DNA of 64,000 bases, taken from Halobellus rarus (lineage in GTDB: Archaea; Halobacteriota; Halobacteria; Halobacteriales; Haloferacaceae). The position numbers and the translations under genes are program-made. The stretch spans positions 124,001 to 188,000 of the forward strand of contig NZ_JANHDI010000011.1 of assembly GCF_024494595.1 (NCBI RefSeq), in the 5' to 3' direction. The notes beneath the pieces are model-generated. The model was not told the DNA's origin. It did not search any database and saw nothing but the letters and a program-made list of their open reading frames with translations. This document shows, piece after piece, positions 1-8,472 of the stretch; within the stretch, counting starts at the first letter, position 1; each line of letters starts with the position of its first letter.

Positions 1-327
1 TGCGATGTGCGTCTCGTCCCCTTTATCGGGTTCGGCGCCGATCTGGTATTCGAGCCACTGACAGAGTTGGCTTTTCCCGCTTCCCGTCTCGCCGCGGAGG
101 ATGAATATCCGATTGTCGTCATCGACCTTCGATTTGAGGATAGCGTCGCGGAACTCCTCCTGCGTGACGAACTCATCGGTTCCCTCGTGCGGGAAGAGGT
201 AGTCCGCTCGGATCTTGTCGATGTCGATGTGTGTCTTCAGGAACTGTTCACGAGATTTCTGATGGGCTTCCGGCGTCAGATAGTCGCGGACGACGCTATC
301 ATCCCAGATTTTGGGCATCGAGCTCAT
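1..327 (-). CDS. P-loop ATPase, N-terminal part only (window edge)
   Basis: The first 109 residues of a protein that runs off the left edge are visible. A clear Walker A motif (GETGSGKS) lies near residues 79-86 after an 80-residue leader, so this is an ATPase of the AAA+/STAND or helicase-loader kind. Walker B is outside the window. The start codon overlaps the stop of the upstream gene as ATGA, so the two are probably translationally coupled, and this is the third gene of a minus-strand operon starting near 2045. ATPases preceded by two small unknown genes are common in anti-phage modules, but nothing here identifies a known one. The ATPase call is firm; the function is open. Confidence 0.75.
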   Translation of the reverse strand, partial: MSSMPKIWDDSVVRDYLTPEAHQKSREQFLKTHIDIDKIRADYLFPHEGTDEFVTQEEFRDAILKSKVDDDNRIFILRGETGSGKSQLCQWLEYQIGAEPDKGDETHIA

Positions 328-1187
328 TGTGTGATCACCTGCTTGAACTGCGTGAGTGGATACTGATATGCGGGTGAGTCGGGCATCGAGTTAAGGTCAT
401 AATCGGAGACTGAGCGGGAGGTCTGGGTGTGCACGGATTGAGGTAGTGTGACTTCGCTTTTTGCATCGGACAGCCCTCGGAACTCGAGAACATTCTCTGA
501 CTCCATATTCTGAAGGACGTCCGACATCGCAGGATGGACTCGCGGAGTACCAGTCGTCGTCTCGAAGACATCGAAGAAGTTGTCCTCAACCCACGAGAGA
601 GCGCTATATAGGTCAGTCGTGTCTTCCTGTCGCGTATGCAGGTCAAAAAGGTCATAAAGAAGTCGGCGGCACGGACTCAGAATGACGCCACGCGTTTCGG
701 TTTCGGAGACCAACCCGAGTTGCGTGCTAAGTGCCCGCCACATACGGAGTTTCGTCTCGTTCCACGAGAAGTCATACTGATCGAGGCTCCCTTTGACCTG
801 TGGGAGAAGCACGTCGAGAGTGCACGATCGATCGGCAGTGTCGAGGGCGACGTTCTGAATCCGGGTGAGATGATTCTTGGGGTGAGGCTGCTGCCGGAGG
901 TGATAGAGAAGTCGGGGCTCGAAGGGTAGCTCCGGGAAGATCTCGCGGTTCAGTTGCGAGACAACACGATCGTCTCCGTCGCGTTCGACGAGGTCGACCC
1001 CGTGAAGGAAGTCAATGCAGTCTCGGACGTTGTCCTCGTTTTTATGAGCGAAGTCCGAGACGATGTTTTGTACCGTACGGTCGCTGATAAGCGACGTGTA
1101 GATCGATTTCAGTTCCGCCGCACGGACCGTGTTGTAGTTGATCAGCGTCCGATTCGGCTTGTTTACCGCGAAGCGATAGGTGGCCAT
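324..1187 (-). CDS. Hypothetical protein, second gene of ATPase operon
   Basis: A 287-aa acidic soluble protein that I do not recognise. It has no signal peptide, membrane segment or obvious catalytic motif. The N-terminal half is helical and charged and could hold a winged-helix-like fold (inference only). ATG at 1187 lies 3 nt after the stop of the upstream gene, and its own stop overlaps the ATPase start by 4 nt, so the three genes are one transcription unit. Its conserved place beside an ATPase suggests a complex partner or adaptor. Confidence 0.7.
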   Translation of the reverse strand: MATYRFAVNKPNRTLINYNTVRAAELKSIYTSLISDRTVQNIVSDFAHKNEDNVRDCIDFLHGVDLVERDGDDRVVSQLNREIFPELPFEPRLLYHLRQQPHPKNHLTRIQNVALDTADRSCTLDVLLPQVKGSLDQYDFSWNETKLRMWRALSTQLGLVSETETRGVILSPCRRLLYDLFDLHTRQEDTTDLYSALSWVEDNFFDVFETTTGTPRVHPAMSDVLQNMESENVLEFRGLSDAKSEVTLPQSVHTQTSRSVSDYDLNSMPDSPAYQYPLTQFKQVITQ

Positions 1188-1190
1188 AGG

Positions 1191-2045
1191 TTAGCGAAGG
1201 TCTGGGTCGGTCTGCTGGTACTCGTCGAGTTGCGCTTTTTCGAACTCACACACACGAAGTGCATCGAGCATTTGGTTCGCGATCTTCTGGGTTTCACCAC
1301 GTTCTGTCCACGAGCGGAGTGCGTCACGGATGCGCTCGGAGTAGTCTTCGAGAATATTCTCAAGATCGTGTTCGATGAAGTAGTAGATCGGGTCCCAGAC
1401 AGGACTACCCGAGGGAGCGCGCGTATAGTCGTAGATGTTCTCCAGTGTGTCCGCGGGTGCGTCGTGCTGTTTGTGGTGTTCGGACGCACGGTGATAGTGG
1501 AGGTTGCGTGTCTGTGACGCTGGGAGTGCAGAGTCGGCATAGTTCTCAATGTACCGTGCGGAGAGTGTGTTGTAGTCTTTCACTGCGACGTCGTAGTCGT
1601 CGACAATCGATCGCCCCGGTTTCGGAATATACGTCGGGAGGCGTGGTGATGTCGTGTCAGTGACAAGGATGTAGCGTTTCCGCTCTTTGGCAGAGCGTTT
1701 GAGCAATGCGCGGACGAGGTCTTCTTCGCCGTATGCCTCGATACCTTGCTGGGTGGTGATGTGGACGAGGGGGAACTCAACATCATCCACAGAATCCACA
1801 ATGTCCTGTGAGGAGTGATAGGTATAGTCGACTAGTTTGAAGTCGTTATCGAAGACATCTGCGTGGACAACAGTATCAATTCCGAGTTCACCGAAGAACG
1901 GAATACTCCGAAGTTGGGCGCGTGCGTGTTGGCCGCGCTTCTGGAGTTGCGGATCCCGTATGACAACAGTTGGTGTTGTCGTCTGTAGGATATCCTCGAT
2001 GGAAGTCGGATTAGACACATATCCCCGTGGAAAGGGAAATGTCAT
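1191..2045 (-). CDS. Hypothetical protein, first gene of ATPase operon
   Basis: A 284-aa protein of unknown family. The open frame extends upstream to a GTG at 2096, but I chose ATG 2045 because a TATA-like element (GATATAAACC on the minus strand) lies about 25 nt upstream, which predicts a leaderless transcript starting at that ATG. The central part alternates hydrophobic strands and charged helices (for example RYILVTDTT) in a Rossmann-like pattern. The C-terminal third is helical and charged. It leads the operon with the 287-aa protein and the ATPase. Confidence 0.7.
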   Translation of the reverse strand: MTFPFPRGYVSNPTSIEDILQTTTPTVVIRDPQLQKRGQHARAQLRSIPFFGELGIDTVVHADVFDNDFKLVDYTYHSSQDIVDSVDDVEFPLVHITTQQGIEAYGEEDLVRALLKRSAKERKRYILVTDTTSPRLPTYIPKPGRSIVDDYDVAVKDYNTLSARYIENYADSALPASQTRNLHYHRASEHHKQHDAPADTLENIYDYTRAPSGSPVWDPIYYFIEHDLENILEDYSERIRDALRSWTERGETQKIANQMLDALRVCEFEKAQLDEYQQTDPDLR

Positions 2046-2065
2046 AAATCCACGGTTGGAATCGT

Positions 2066-2077
2066 GGTTTATATCAC
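2066..2077 (-). promoter_or_regulatory. TATA box of the ATPase operon
   Basis: GATATAAACC on the minus strand lies about 25 nt upstream of ATG 2045, the standard haloarchaeal spacing for a leaderless mRNA. It decides the start of the first gene. Confidence 0.55.
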
Positions 2078-2365
2078 TGTACTGCGGTTTGGTCACGGAA
2101 GGAGTCCTCCTTGCTGCATAGTGATTCGTGAAACCAGATATCTCTCATCACGTATTAGAATTGTCGTTATAGTTATGATTATTGCAGTACAGAGAAGAGG
2201 ACAGCAGTCAGTCCCGAATATTCCACAGACAAAATACTGCAAATATATTGCAGGAATAGAGGCATCCGAATACTGGTATTTCAACGGTTCGAGAAAAACA
2301 TCAAGACCAAACCGTTGCAGAGTAACGCAACAGTTCTATAGGTGAGACAGGGAGAGAATAGCATA

Positions 2366-3013
2366 ATGCGAACATATATCGCTCCTATTGGCTATGATAG
2401 CACGCGCGTGACACGCCCGATACTCAGCCAAGGTATCGAGCGCGACACTCACATCGACCTCTTGATCCCGACCACAACAACAGACGATAGCCGTGGTGCA
2501 CAAGCTATCGACGACGTTCGTCGGATGGTCGAACAGATCGAACCGAACGTCGATGTCGGGACAACGGAAGTACCACACGACGACTTCGAAGCGGCGATCG
2601 AAGCCTGTGGGTCGCTCATCGACGACGCCAATGGTGAGGTCGTTGTCGTCTTCGGCGGTGGCGCCCGTGATATTTTCTTACCACTCACTGTTGCTGCTCT
2701 CTCGCGAACCCATCAAATCCACGCAAGCTACCAATTCAGCGATATCGACGGCGAGGTCCGGGAGCGTTCCCTCCCCAACCTTACTGCAAACGCACCAGCG
2801 CAGACCAGGTCGACACTCGAAGCTATCAGCACACTCGAGGAACCCGTCTCGCTCACCGCGGTTACTGACGCTGTTGATGTCTCAAAAAGCACCATCACCC
2901 GGCACGTGAAAGTTCTCGAGCGACAGGGGTTGGTCACATCAGAAACACACGGAAAAACGAAGGTCGTCGAGTTGACTACAACGGGTCGTCTACTCCTTTC
3001 ACGGACGTCCTGA
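2366..3013 (+). CDS. Csa3-like CARF-wHTH transcriptional regulator
   Basis: A 215-aa protein with an N-terminal Rossmann/CARF-type sensor (about residues 1-130, opening MRTYIAPIGYD, with the glycine-rich strand VVVVFGGGARDIF near 100) and a C-terminal winged helix (about 145-215: SLTAVTDAVDVSKSTITRHV, then a wing and ELTTTGRLLL). This is the architecture of Csa3 regulators, which are known to sense cyclic oligoadenylate and to control CRISPR or defence genes in archaea. ATG 2366 was chosen over an upstream GTG because the Csa3-type N-terminus begins there. No cas gene or CRISPR array is visible, so it is an orphan that may regulate the flanking island. It could instead belong to the related DUF6293 group of haloarchaeal regulators. 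Confidence 0.75.
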   Translation: MRTYIAPIGYDSTRVTRPILSQGIERDTHIDLLIPTTTTDDSRGAQAIDDVRRMVEQIEPNVDVGTTEVPHDDFEAAIEACGSLIDDANGEVVVVFGGGARDIFLPLTVAALSRTHQIHASYQFSDIDGEVRERSLPNLTANAPAQTRSTLEAISTLEEPVSLTAVTDAVDVSKSTITRHVKVLERQGLVTSETHGKTKVVELTTTGRLLLSRTS

Positions 3014-3084
3014 TCATATCCAGGTAGAACACTTGTTGGCGCTGAATCACCCGCAGGATCATCGTGGAAGGGCTGATCACGCCA

Positions 3085-3426
3085 TCATCTGAAATAGCGA
3101 GCAATCTGTGCGACGAGCGCATACTGTTTGATTCGATGTGTCACAGAGACAGTCTTCCGTGCATCGTCGTATTCGATGACATCGCAAGCTGCAAGTTTTG
3201 GCAGGTGCGTTTGAATGAGAGCATTGTAGGCTGATTCATAATCTTTAGAGCCGACTTGGCGAGGTGGGACACCAAGTTCGATTCCACGAACGATCCGCGC
3301 AAGGTGCCGAACCTCGACCGACGCCTCTTGGTCAAACAAAGAGAGATATACGATGATTAGCAACCGACGTCGGTTTCCGAGTAGATCAAAGAAATCCACC
3401 GGATCAAGCCGGTCGTCAGTATGCAT
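3085..3426 (-). CDS. Small wHTH protein, DUF7344-like
   Basis: A 113-aa protein with the haloarchaeal ArsR-like wHTH layout: a helix with the signature DLLGNRRRLLIIVYL near the N-terminus, a middle region ending HLPKLAACDVIEYDD (recognition helix and wing), and a short C-terminal helix. ATG 3426 was chosen because GAGGTGAG lies 5-12 nt upstream; the longer frame has no such signal. It is probably a DNA-binding regulator. It lies beside a second member of the same family (3743-4069) on the same strand. Confidence 0.7.
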   Translation of the reverse strand: MHTDDRLDPVDFFDLLGNRRRLLIIVYLSLFDQEASVEVRHLARIVRGIELGVPPRQVGSKDYESAYNALIQTHLPKLAACDVIEYDDARKTVSVTHRIKQYALVAQIARYFR

Positions 3427-3742
3427 TACTCTCACCTCGAAGCAGAGTGAGGTGGTAGCGGTTCTGGCGGTTGGAAGTTCGGTCATACATAGAACCACGG
3501 AAGCGAAGGAGTTCGCCTCCGCCCATAACGGGCGAAAAAAAACCGAACGAGAAGAGGGTAAAAGAGGTGGTTTGCGATTGCCGCCGACAGTGACAGCTCT
3601 CTCTTTGAGGAGCGTAGCTTAACTGCTACCGACGACTCATCAGGATAGAACCGAAGACTCAGACCGGGTTAGCTGGCGGGACTTTGGGAGGTACTGAGGA
3701 CCGACACAACTGGCAAAGCCGAGAGACGCTGAATGACATAGG
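3427..3742. other. Gene-free stretch between two wHTH genes
   Basis: I see no coding frame with haloarchaeal character here. Short frames on both strands are shadows. The stretch presumably holds the promoter of the 3085-3426 gene and the 3' end of the 3743-4069 transcript. Confidence 0.4.
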
Positions 3743-4069
3743 TTATGTTTGGCGTTCAGCGCACTGCAGTAGAGTGGCGAGAAACGATACTTCGGCTGTC
3801 GAGATGACCGTCCGACTCTGGCGATCGACAGAAACTACTCCACTCGCTTCTAATTTGGGAAGATGCAGATGTTTGAGCATCACAGACACATCTCGGACGT
3901 GTTCATCGTCGACACGATCTGGAGAGACCTCCGCTTCGAGGGCCGCAACTTGCGTTGCTAGGACCGATTGTTTCTGAGCGCTGTCGGTGCGATCGAGACA
4001 GCAGATGATCACTCGGCGGCGCTCATTGGCGAGCAGCTCGAAGGCCCTCCCCACCGATAATTCACTCAT
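3743..4069 (-). CDS. Small wHTH protein, DUF7344-like
   Basis: A 108-aa wHTH protein with the family opening (ELLANERRRVIICCLDR) and the HLHLPKLEASGVVSVDRQS recognition-helix and wing segment. It is paralogous in layout to the gene at 3085-3426, and both may regulate local genes. The upstream 40 nt are AT-rich (ATTTTTGGTATAT on the plus strand), a likely promoter. Confidence 0.7.
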   Translation of the reverse strand: MSELSVGRAFELLANERRRVIICCLDRTDSAQKQSVLATQVAALEAEVSPDRVDDEHVRDVSVMLKHLHLPKLEASGVVSVDRQSRTVISTAEVSFLATLLQCAERQT

Positions 4070-4598
4070 ACCTATCTGAATTCAGACCAAATACAAAATT
4101 TTTGGTATATGGTTAGTATTGTTCTATTTTCGTCGCATATAATTCGTTAAATTGCACGTTCACACAACACGCAGAGCTAACCGATCGGCGTAGAGCAAGT
4201 TACTCAAGGGCCATCCAGACTGGTGTGGATCACGAATCTAAGGTCCAAACCGGGACTGTTTCGACAAATAACGGTCAGTCCGATCTGTTTGGATATATTC
4301 TGGCCGTCCTAACCCGCCTCATCAGTCCATATATTCTCGAATTGGGCCTGCAGACGAAGTTCACCGCTGTATCTAGGGATCAATCTTATAGCCAGGTACC
4401 GGTCGAACCGTACTAGGACCGTTGATTCACTCGTACTACCACTATCCCAGCCAAATGCAACTGTTTTGCTAATCCGGAGTCGATATGCAATACTCCCGCT
4501 CTCGGGGGCTCGCCAGTCGGGAAAAGCACTTCTTGGTTTTCTCTGATCCACTTAGGCTATGAGGGATGGTCAAATTTTAATAGTTCCTACAGGATATC
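4070..4598. other. Gene-free stretch upstream of wHTH gene and downstream of helicase
   Basis: This AT-richer spacer of about 530 bp has no convincing gene. A minus-strand frame at 4309-4551 (80 aa) lacks a promoter, a recognisable domain and the usual acidic composition. It may be decayed sequence. Confidence 0.4.
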
Positions 4599-7487
4599 TT
4601 AGAATGAGTCACCTATCTCATCGAGAGAGAAATCTGATTCTTCGATTAAGCTACCAGCGGAATTTTGTTCGTATTCGATATCTGTGGGATCCTCGACAAT
4701 GCCGACGAAGACAAGCGACTCACCGAGATAGGTCACTGCATGGTTTGCTTCGTTAACCGTCACGCTCCCACCCCCTTTTTCAGTATAGATGAATGAGGCG
4801 ATATTCTGGTAGCTTTCTGACGCGATAAATTTCCGTCCGTCCTGTGTTCTGGTGAACGGACGGCCTTCAGCATCGACACTGAATTCGAATCCCTCGCTCG
4901 GTCCCGGATACGGGTCGCCTTGTGCTAACTCCTCGGGTTCTGGAATAGTTTGGCTCGTCGGAGGATCGGGGATTTCGTTGTCAGTCGCGGGTCTGAGATG
5001 ACCGGTAATCGCGTCTTCTTCGGTTTCCCAGGTGAGATGGCGCACCTCTGCCTGTGAGAGTTCTTCCCGCCAATCGTATCGCTCAAAGATGCTCGCATCA
5101 ACTGTATCTCGTGCGTAGAGAACGAACAACTCCGCTTGCTTGTTTGGATCTTCGCCGGTCCGAAGGATACGTCCGAGCGTTTGGATGCGTTGTCTGACGC
5201 TTCCCGAGGAGACACGGACGATACCCATATCTGCTGATGGGACGTCAACGCCTTCGATCAGTGCCTTCACACTCAGCATTACGTTTGCAAACCCGTCATC
5301 GCTGAACCACTCGATAGCAAAATCGTTCCAGGCCTTGTTCCGGTGTCCAGAGTGATACATAACGGGACGGTAACTCGCCGTGAAGAACAGTTCTTCCAGT
5401 TTCTCGTCAATACGTTTCAGTGCCGGGTATCGCTCGTAGAGCTGTGCTCGGTCTACGTCTGTCTCGGTGATTTCGCCAGTCCGTGCGTCACGGCCCCGTG
5501 TCTCCTTCGGGGCGACCATTCGCTCCAACTGCTCGATTCGTTCCTGGAAGACAATCGCTTTCTGCTCGTTGGCCACGCTTTCTTCGAGCAACTCCAGCGT
5601 TACGGCTTGCCGAGCGACGGCGTCAGCCACCAATTCTCGCCGCTCCTGTGTGTATTTGAAGTAATCCGAGATCGCTGGCGTCGCCCTGTCAGCATCGTTC
5701 CGTATGACTTGCAGTTTCCGTGAGAAACTCCCGCTGAGTTCGTATAACCGGTTCTGGTACTGTCTCTCGATATCCGTCACGGCGTCAACCACCGCATCGG
5801 TTAACCGCTGGTATGCCATCTGTTCGGCATCGGTGAGTTCAAACCCGACGTAATTAATCCGGAAGTCCGGAATGAGGCCACGACGTTGACCTTCGTCGTA
5901 CGACAGTTCATAATAAATTTCGCCGAGATTAGCCACCAACATCTCGTCTTCGGGACTCCGCTCGTCAGCAGCCGGGTCAGACAACGGGGTCGCAGAAAGA
6001 CCCAAGCTAGCTGTTCTGTGACAGTCGAACACCTTACCGAATGTCTCGCCGGTGTAACGATGACATTCGTCGGCTATGAGCAGATGCTCATTCACATCGG
6101 CCTTCCGAAGCGTCTGTGACAGCGAATCATTTTTCACCGCCGAATTAACGATCGAGACGAGGACCCGACACCCGTCCTCGAACCCGTCGTTGTGCCCATC
6201 GCCAAGCCATCCGATGTCGTCGGTCGGGATACCGAGTGTCTCGACCAGTTCTTCGAGCCACTGATGCAGAAGCACCTTCGTCGGAACGACGACTGTCACC
6301 ACACCGTTTGAGTGGTCGGCGAGCCACTGACGCAGAACTTCCAGAGCCATCACCGTTTTCCCAGCACCGGTCACCACCTGTGCGATACCACGCTCCGAGT
6401 CTGTCTTCTCACCAGTGAACCATTTTGTAGCGGCGTCTTCCTGCCAGTCGTACAGTTCGAACGCTTCGGGAAACGTGTACGCTTGCCGGTCTGGTGCCAT
6501 CGCTTCGAGAGTCGCTCGTGAGAACCCGCTGCCAGCACTTGCCTTCGCTCGCATCGCCGCAGCCTCGGTGTCCGCAGCGGCGATTTGTTCTAACATTGTC
6601 GTTGACAGTCCAGCGAGAGCTCGCGGGGTGAACGAATCGAACTCTGCACAGATGGTGTCACGGAGTTCTCGGCGATGTCGGCGTTGCTCGACGTACGTCT
6701 CTGACCGTTTGAGTTGCGGCTCCGATGTATCCGTCAACACGGACTCGTCGAGGTACTCTCGCCTGGCTGTATCGAGGAGTTGCCGGTGTTGGCTATGCCC
6801 ACCGGACTCACGGTACATATAGTACTTTGCGAGGTCGCGTTTCACTCGATCCGATGGCGGCGATGTGTTCGGCCCTTCCCGCTTGAGCCATTGCTCGAAT
6901 TGCCACAGAATATCCGCATTACGGAAGCGCTCACTGAATCGCTCCGGATTCGTCGTTTCGTACCCACCCTCACGGTTACGCAACGCGCCCATACCCTCCA
7001 ATAGCTGCGGATACCCGCGAATTCCCTCGTCGTTGAACTCGTATCCGTACTTTTCGCCGAGACGCGCCCGGATCGTGCCTCTACGGACTGGCTCGTCCGC
7101 CTGCTTCACGACGTGATGGATATCGTACAATCCCTCAATGCCTTCCGGGAAGGAGCCTTCTAGTGCCCACGATTGCTTGACAGCGTACCAGAGGAATGTC
7201 TCAAAATCCAACTCGTCCGACCGCCAGTCGTGGGCGAACTCGTGAACTGTGACTCCCTCTTGTGTTTGACGCAGGACACCTAGCTGGATGTACGTCGAAA
7301 CGATGCGGCGAAGATACTGCTCAGCGTATTTCTCTCCATCCGGTTTCAGTAACTGTGAGCGAGCGCGACGAACGAATTCGGATTTATCCAGTGGTTCAGT
7401 CGAAGCGATAGCAATGTCGACGAAGCACCGTGCTCTGGCTGCAGTCTCTTCTACGCCGAACAACGGTGGTGGAAAGCGTCGCCCCAT
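4599..7487 (-). CDS. XPB-like superfamily 2 helicase with N-terminal wHTH region and C-terminal beta module
   Basis: A 962-aa DNA helicase/translocase. Residues 1-330 are a helical region with winged-helix-like segments. The helicase core begins at YDWQEDA (about 346). Motif I is VVTGAGKT (371-378), motif II DECH (473-476) and motif III SAT (498-500). The second RecA lobe ends in EGVDVPSADMG and QRIQTLGRILR (motifs V and VI, about 735-775). This set is typical of XPB/type III restriction-like SF2 enzymes. The C-terminus (about 905-933) carries GGGSVTVNEANHAVTYL followed by VFVGIVED, which matches a module duplicated in the 294-aa and 298-aa proteins of this locus. ATG 7487 lies 3 nt after the upstream gene. 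No nuclease motif is visible, so cutting, if any, would come from a partner. Confidence 0.85.
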   Translation of the reverse strand: MGRRFPPPLFGVEETAARARCFVDIAIASTEPLDKSEFVRRARSQLLKPDGEKYAEQYLRRIVSTYIQLGVLRQTQEGVTVHEFAHDWRSDELDFETFLWYAVKQSWALEGSFPEGIEGLYDIHHVVKQADEPVRRGTIRARLGEKYGYEFNDEGIRGYPQLLEGMGALRNREGGYETTNPERFSERFRNADILWQFEQWLKREGPNTSPPSDRVKRDLAKYYMYRESGGHSQHRQLLDTARREYLDESVLTDTSEPQLKRSETYVEQRRHRRELRDTICAEFDSFTPRALAGLSTTMLEQIAAADTEAAAMRAKASAGSGFSRATLEAMAPDRQAYTFPEAFELYDWQEDAATKWFTGEKTDSERGIAQVVTGAGKTVMALEVLRQWLADHSNGVVTVVVPTKVLLHQWLEELVETLGIPTDDIGWLGDGHNDGFEDGCRVLVSIVNSAVKNDSLSQTLRKADVNEHLLIADECHRYTGETFGKVFDCHRTASLGLSATPLSDPAADERSPEDEMLVANLGEIYYELSYDEGQRRGLIPDFRINYVGFELTDAEQMAYQRLTDAVVDAVTDIERQYQNRLYELSGSFSRKLQVIRNDADRATPAISDYFKYTQERRELVADAVARQAVTLELLEESVANEQKAIVFQERIEQLERMVAPKETRGRDARTGEITETDVDRAQLYERYPALKRIDEKLEELFFTASYRPVMYHSGHRNKAWNDFAIEWFSDDGFANVMLSVKALIEGVDVPSADMGIVRVSSGSVRQRIQTLGRILRTGEDPNKQAELFVLYARDTVDASIFERYDWREELSQAEVRHLTWETEEDAITGHLRPATDNEIPDPPTSQTIPEPEELAQGDPYPGPSEGFEFSVDAEGRPFTRTQDGRKFIASESYQNIASFIYTEKGGGSVTVNEANHAVTYLGESLVFVGIVEDPTDIEYEQNSAGSLIEESDFSLDEIGDSF

Positions 7488-7490
7488 AAA

Positions 7491-8375
7491 TCACCAGTCG
7501 ATCGGATCATCCTCCGGGATCTCATCATCAAGATCATTTGCCGGGAGCGATTCGGTGTCTGGGCCATCCACAGTATGGTTGTCGACCTCTGTCTGTGATG
7601 TTTCACCGAGCGAATCAAGCCAACTATCGACTCCGTCACTCTGATCCTCAAATGGATCGGTCAGCGACGGTGGGTCACTAATGGAGAACGGGGTGGCTTC
7701 GACTTGGCCGGCGTAAATTGGGAGTTTCTGGACACCTCCGCGGTCACGTCGAAGGGCAATGAGGTTCTTCACCACTCGTGGAAGTGAATCGAATTCCGCC
7801 CGAGTTTGCGACGGGAGTTTATCTAAGTCAACAAGTGTTAGAACATCGTTCCACGGTGTGACCCGCAAGGAGCCTCCCTGCGGCTTATACCGCGATAATA
7901 TCGTCACTAACTCCTGTGAGAAAAATTCTTGGACTGGATGTCGCTTGTGGGTCTGTGGGTTGTCCCACCAGATCCGCTCAACGCCGGGTCCGAACGAGTA
8001 TTTCGCACCGTCATACACGCTTGGCCAGAAGTCACCAGGTTCCAAGCCATCGGGCTGTACTGGCACACTGAAATCTGGATCCTCTGGCGGGACCAACTCT
8101 CCGTTGAGGTCAAATCTCCCGATCCAGTGGGTCTTGTATTCGTCATCTTCTTCAGCCCGCGTAAGTACATCGTTGCCTTCTGTTATCCGAATACGGCCAC
8201 CGAGGCGTTTGAGTTCGAGTAGTGACTCGATGAGATCCCCAGGAGTAGGCTCTAAGTACAGTCGATCGGTTCCTTGGTAGGCTTGCCACCAGATATCGCC
8301 GTCAGGGTTCGTCCGAAGTCGATAGCCACGGTAATGCTCAGTCCATCTATCGCCGGGTTCGTATCTCGATATCAT
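7491..8375 (-). CDS. Duplicated beta-module protein, partner of the SF2 helicase
   Basis: A 294-aa protein of unknown family with two copies of one module. Copy 1 (about 5-95) has PGDRWTEHYRGYRL, then GGRIRITEGNDVLT and WIGRFD. Copy 2 (about 107-228) has PGDFWPSVYDGAKYSF, GGSLRVTPWNDVLT and LPIYAGQVE. The last 55 residues are acidic and low-complexity. The same module pair makes up the 298-aa protein at the far end of the opposite arm. It is transcribed first in the leftward operon, immediately ahead of the helicase. A TATA sequence 27 nt upstream predicts a leaderless start at 8375. I infer a shared scaffold or nucleic-acid-binding role. Confidence 0.75.
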   Translation of the reverse strand: MISRYEPGDRWTEHYRGYRLRTNPDGDIWWQAYQGTDRLYLEPTPGDLIESLLELKRLGGRIRITEGNDVLTRAEEDDEYKTHWIGRFDLNGELVPPEDPDFSVPVQPDGLEPGDFWPSVYDGAKYSFGPGVERIWWDNPQTHKRHPVQEFFSQELVTILSRYKPQGGSLRVTPWNDVLTLVDLDKLPSQTRAEFDSLPRVVKNLIALRRDRGGVQKLPIYAGQVEATPFSISDPPSLTDPFEDQSDGVDSWLDSLGETSQTEVDNHTVDGPDTESLPANDLDDEIPEDDPIDW

Positions 8376-8401
8376 CGGTAACTGGTGACGGTCAGAAGGA
8401 C

Positions 8402-8414
8402 CGTTTTATAATGT
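8402..8414. promoter_or_regulatory. Shared bidirectional TATA box of the divergent two-helicase locus
   Basis: GTTTTATAATGTA reads as a TATA box on both strands. It lies about 27 nt from the leftward ATG (8375) and about 22-30 nt from an ATG at 8434 on the right, the distances expected for leaderless haloarchaeal transcripts. One core element may therefore drive both arms. Confidence 0.5.
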
Positions 8415-8433
8415 ACTCACAGGGCCGAGATAT

Positions 8434-8472
8434 ATGTCTGACGACAAAATCGAGGGGCGAAAATATACTTGA
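8434..8472 (+). CDS. Twelve-codon upstream ORF or N-terminus lost by frameshift
   Basis: The ATG at the predicted leaderless transcript start opens a 12-residue frame (MSDDKIEGRKYT) whose TGA overlaps the TTG at 8469, the first possible start of the SNF2 frame. It may be a leader peptide that gates SNF2 translation, or the true N-terminus of the SNF2 protein separated by a one-base change. The acidic opening is typical of haloarchaeal protein starts. Both readings are inference. Confidence 0.3.
   Translation: MSDDKIEGRKYT

Noticed and set aside
4309-4551. 80-aa minus-strand frame downstream of the wHTH genes
   Set aside because: No start signal or recognisable domain, and its amino-acid composition is unlike neighbouring proteins.
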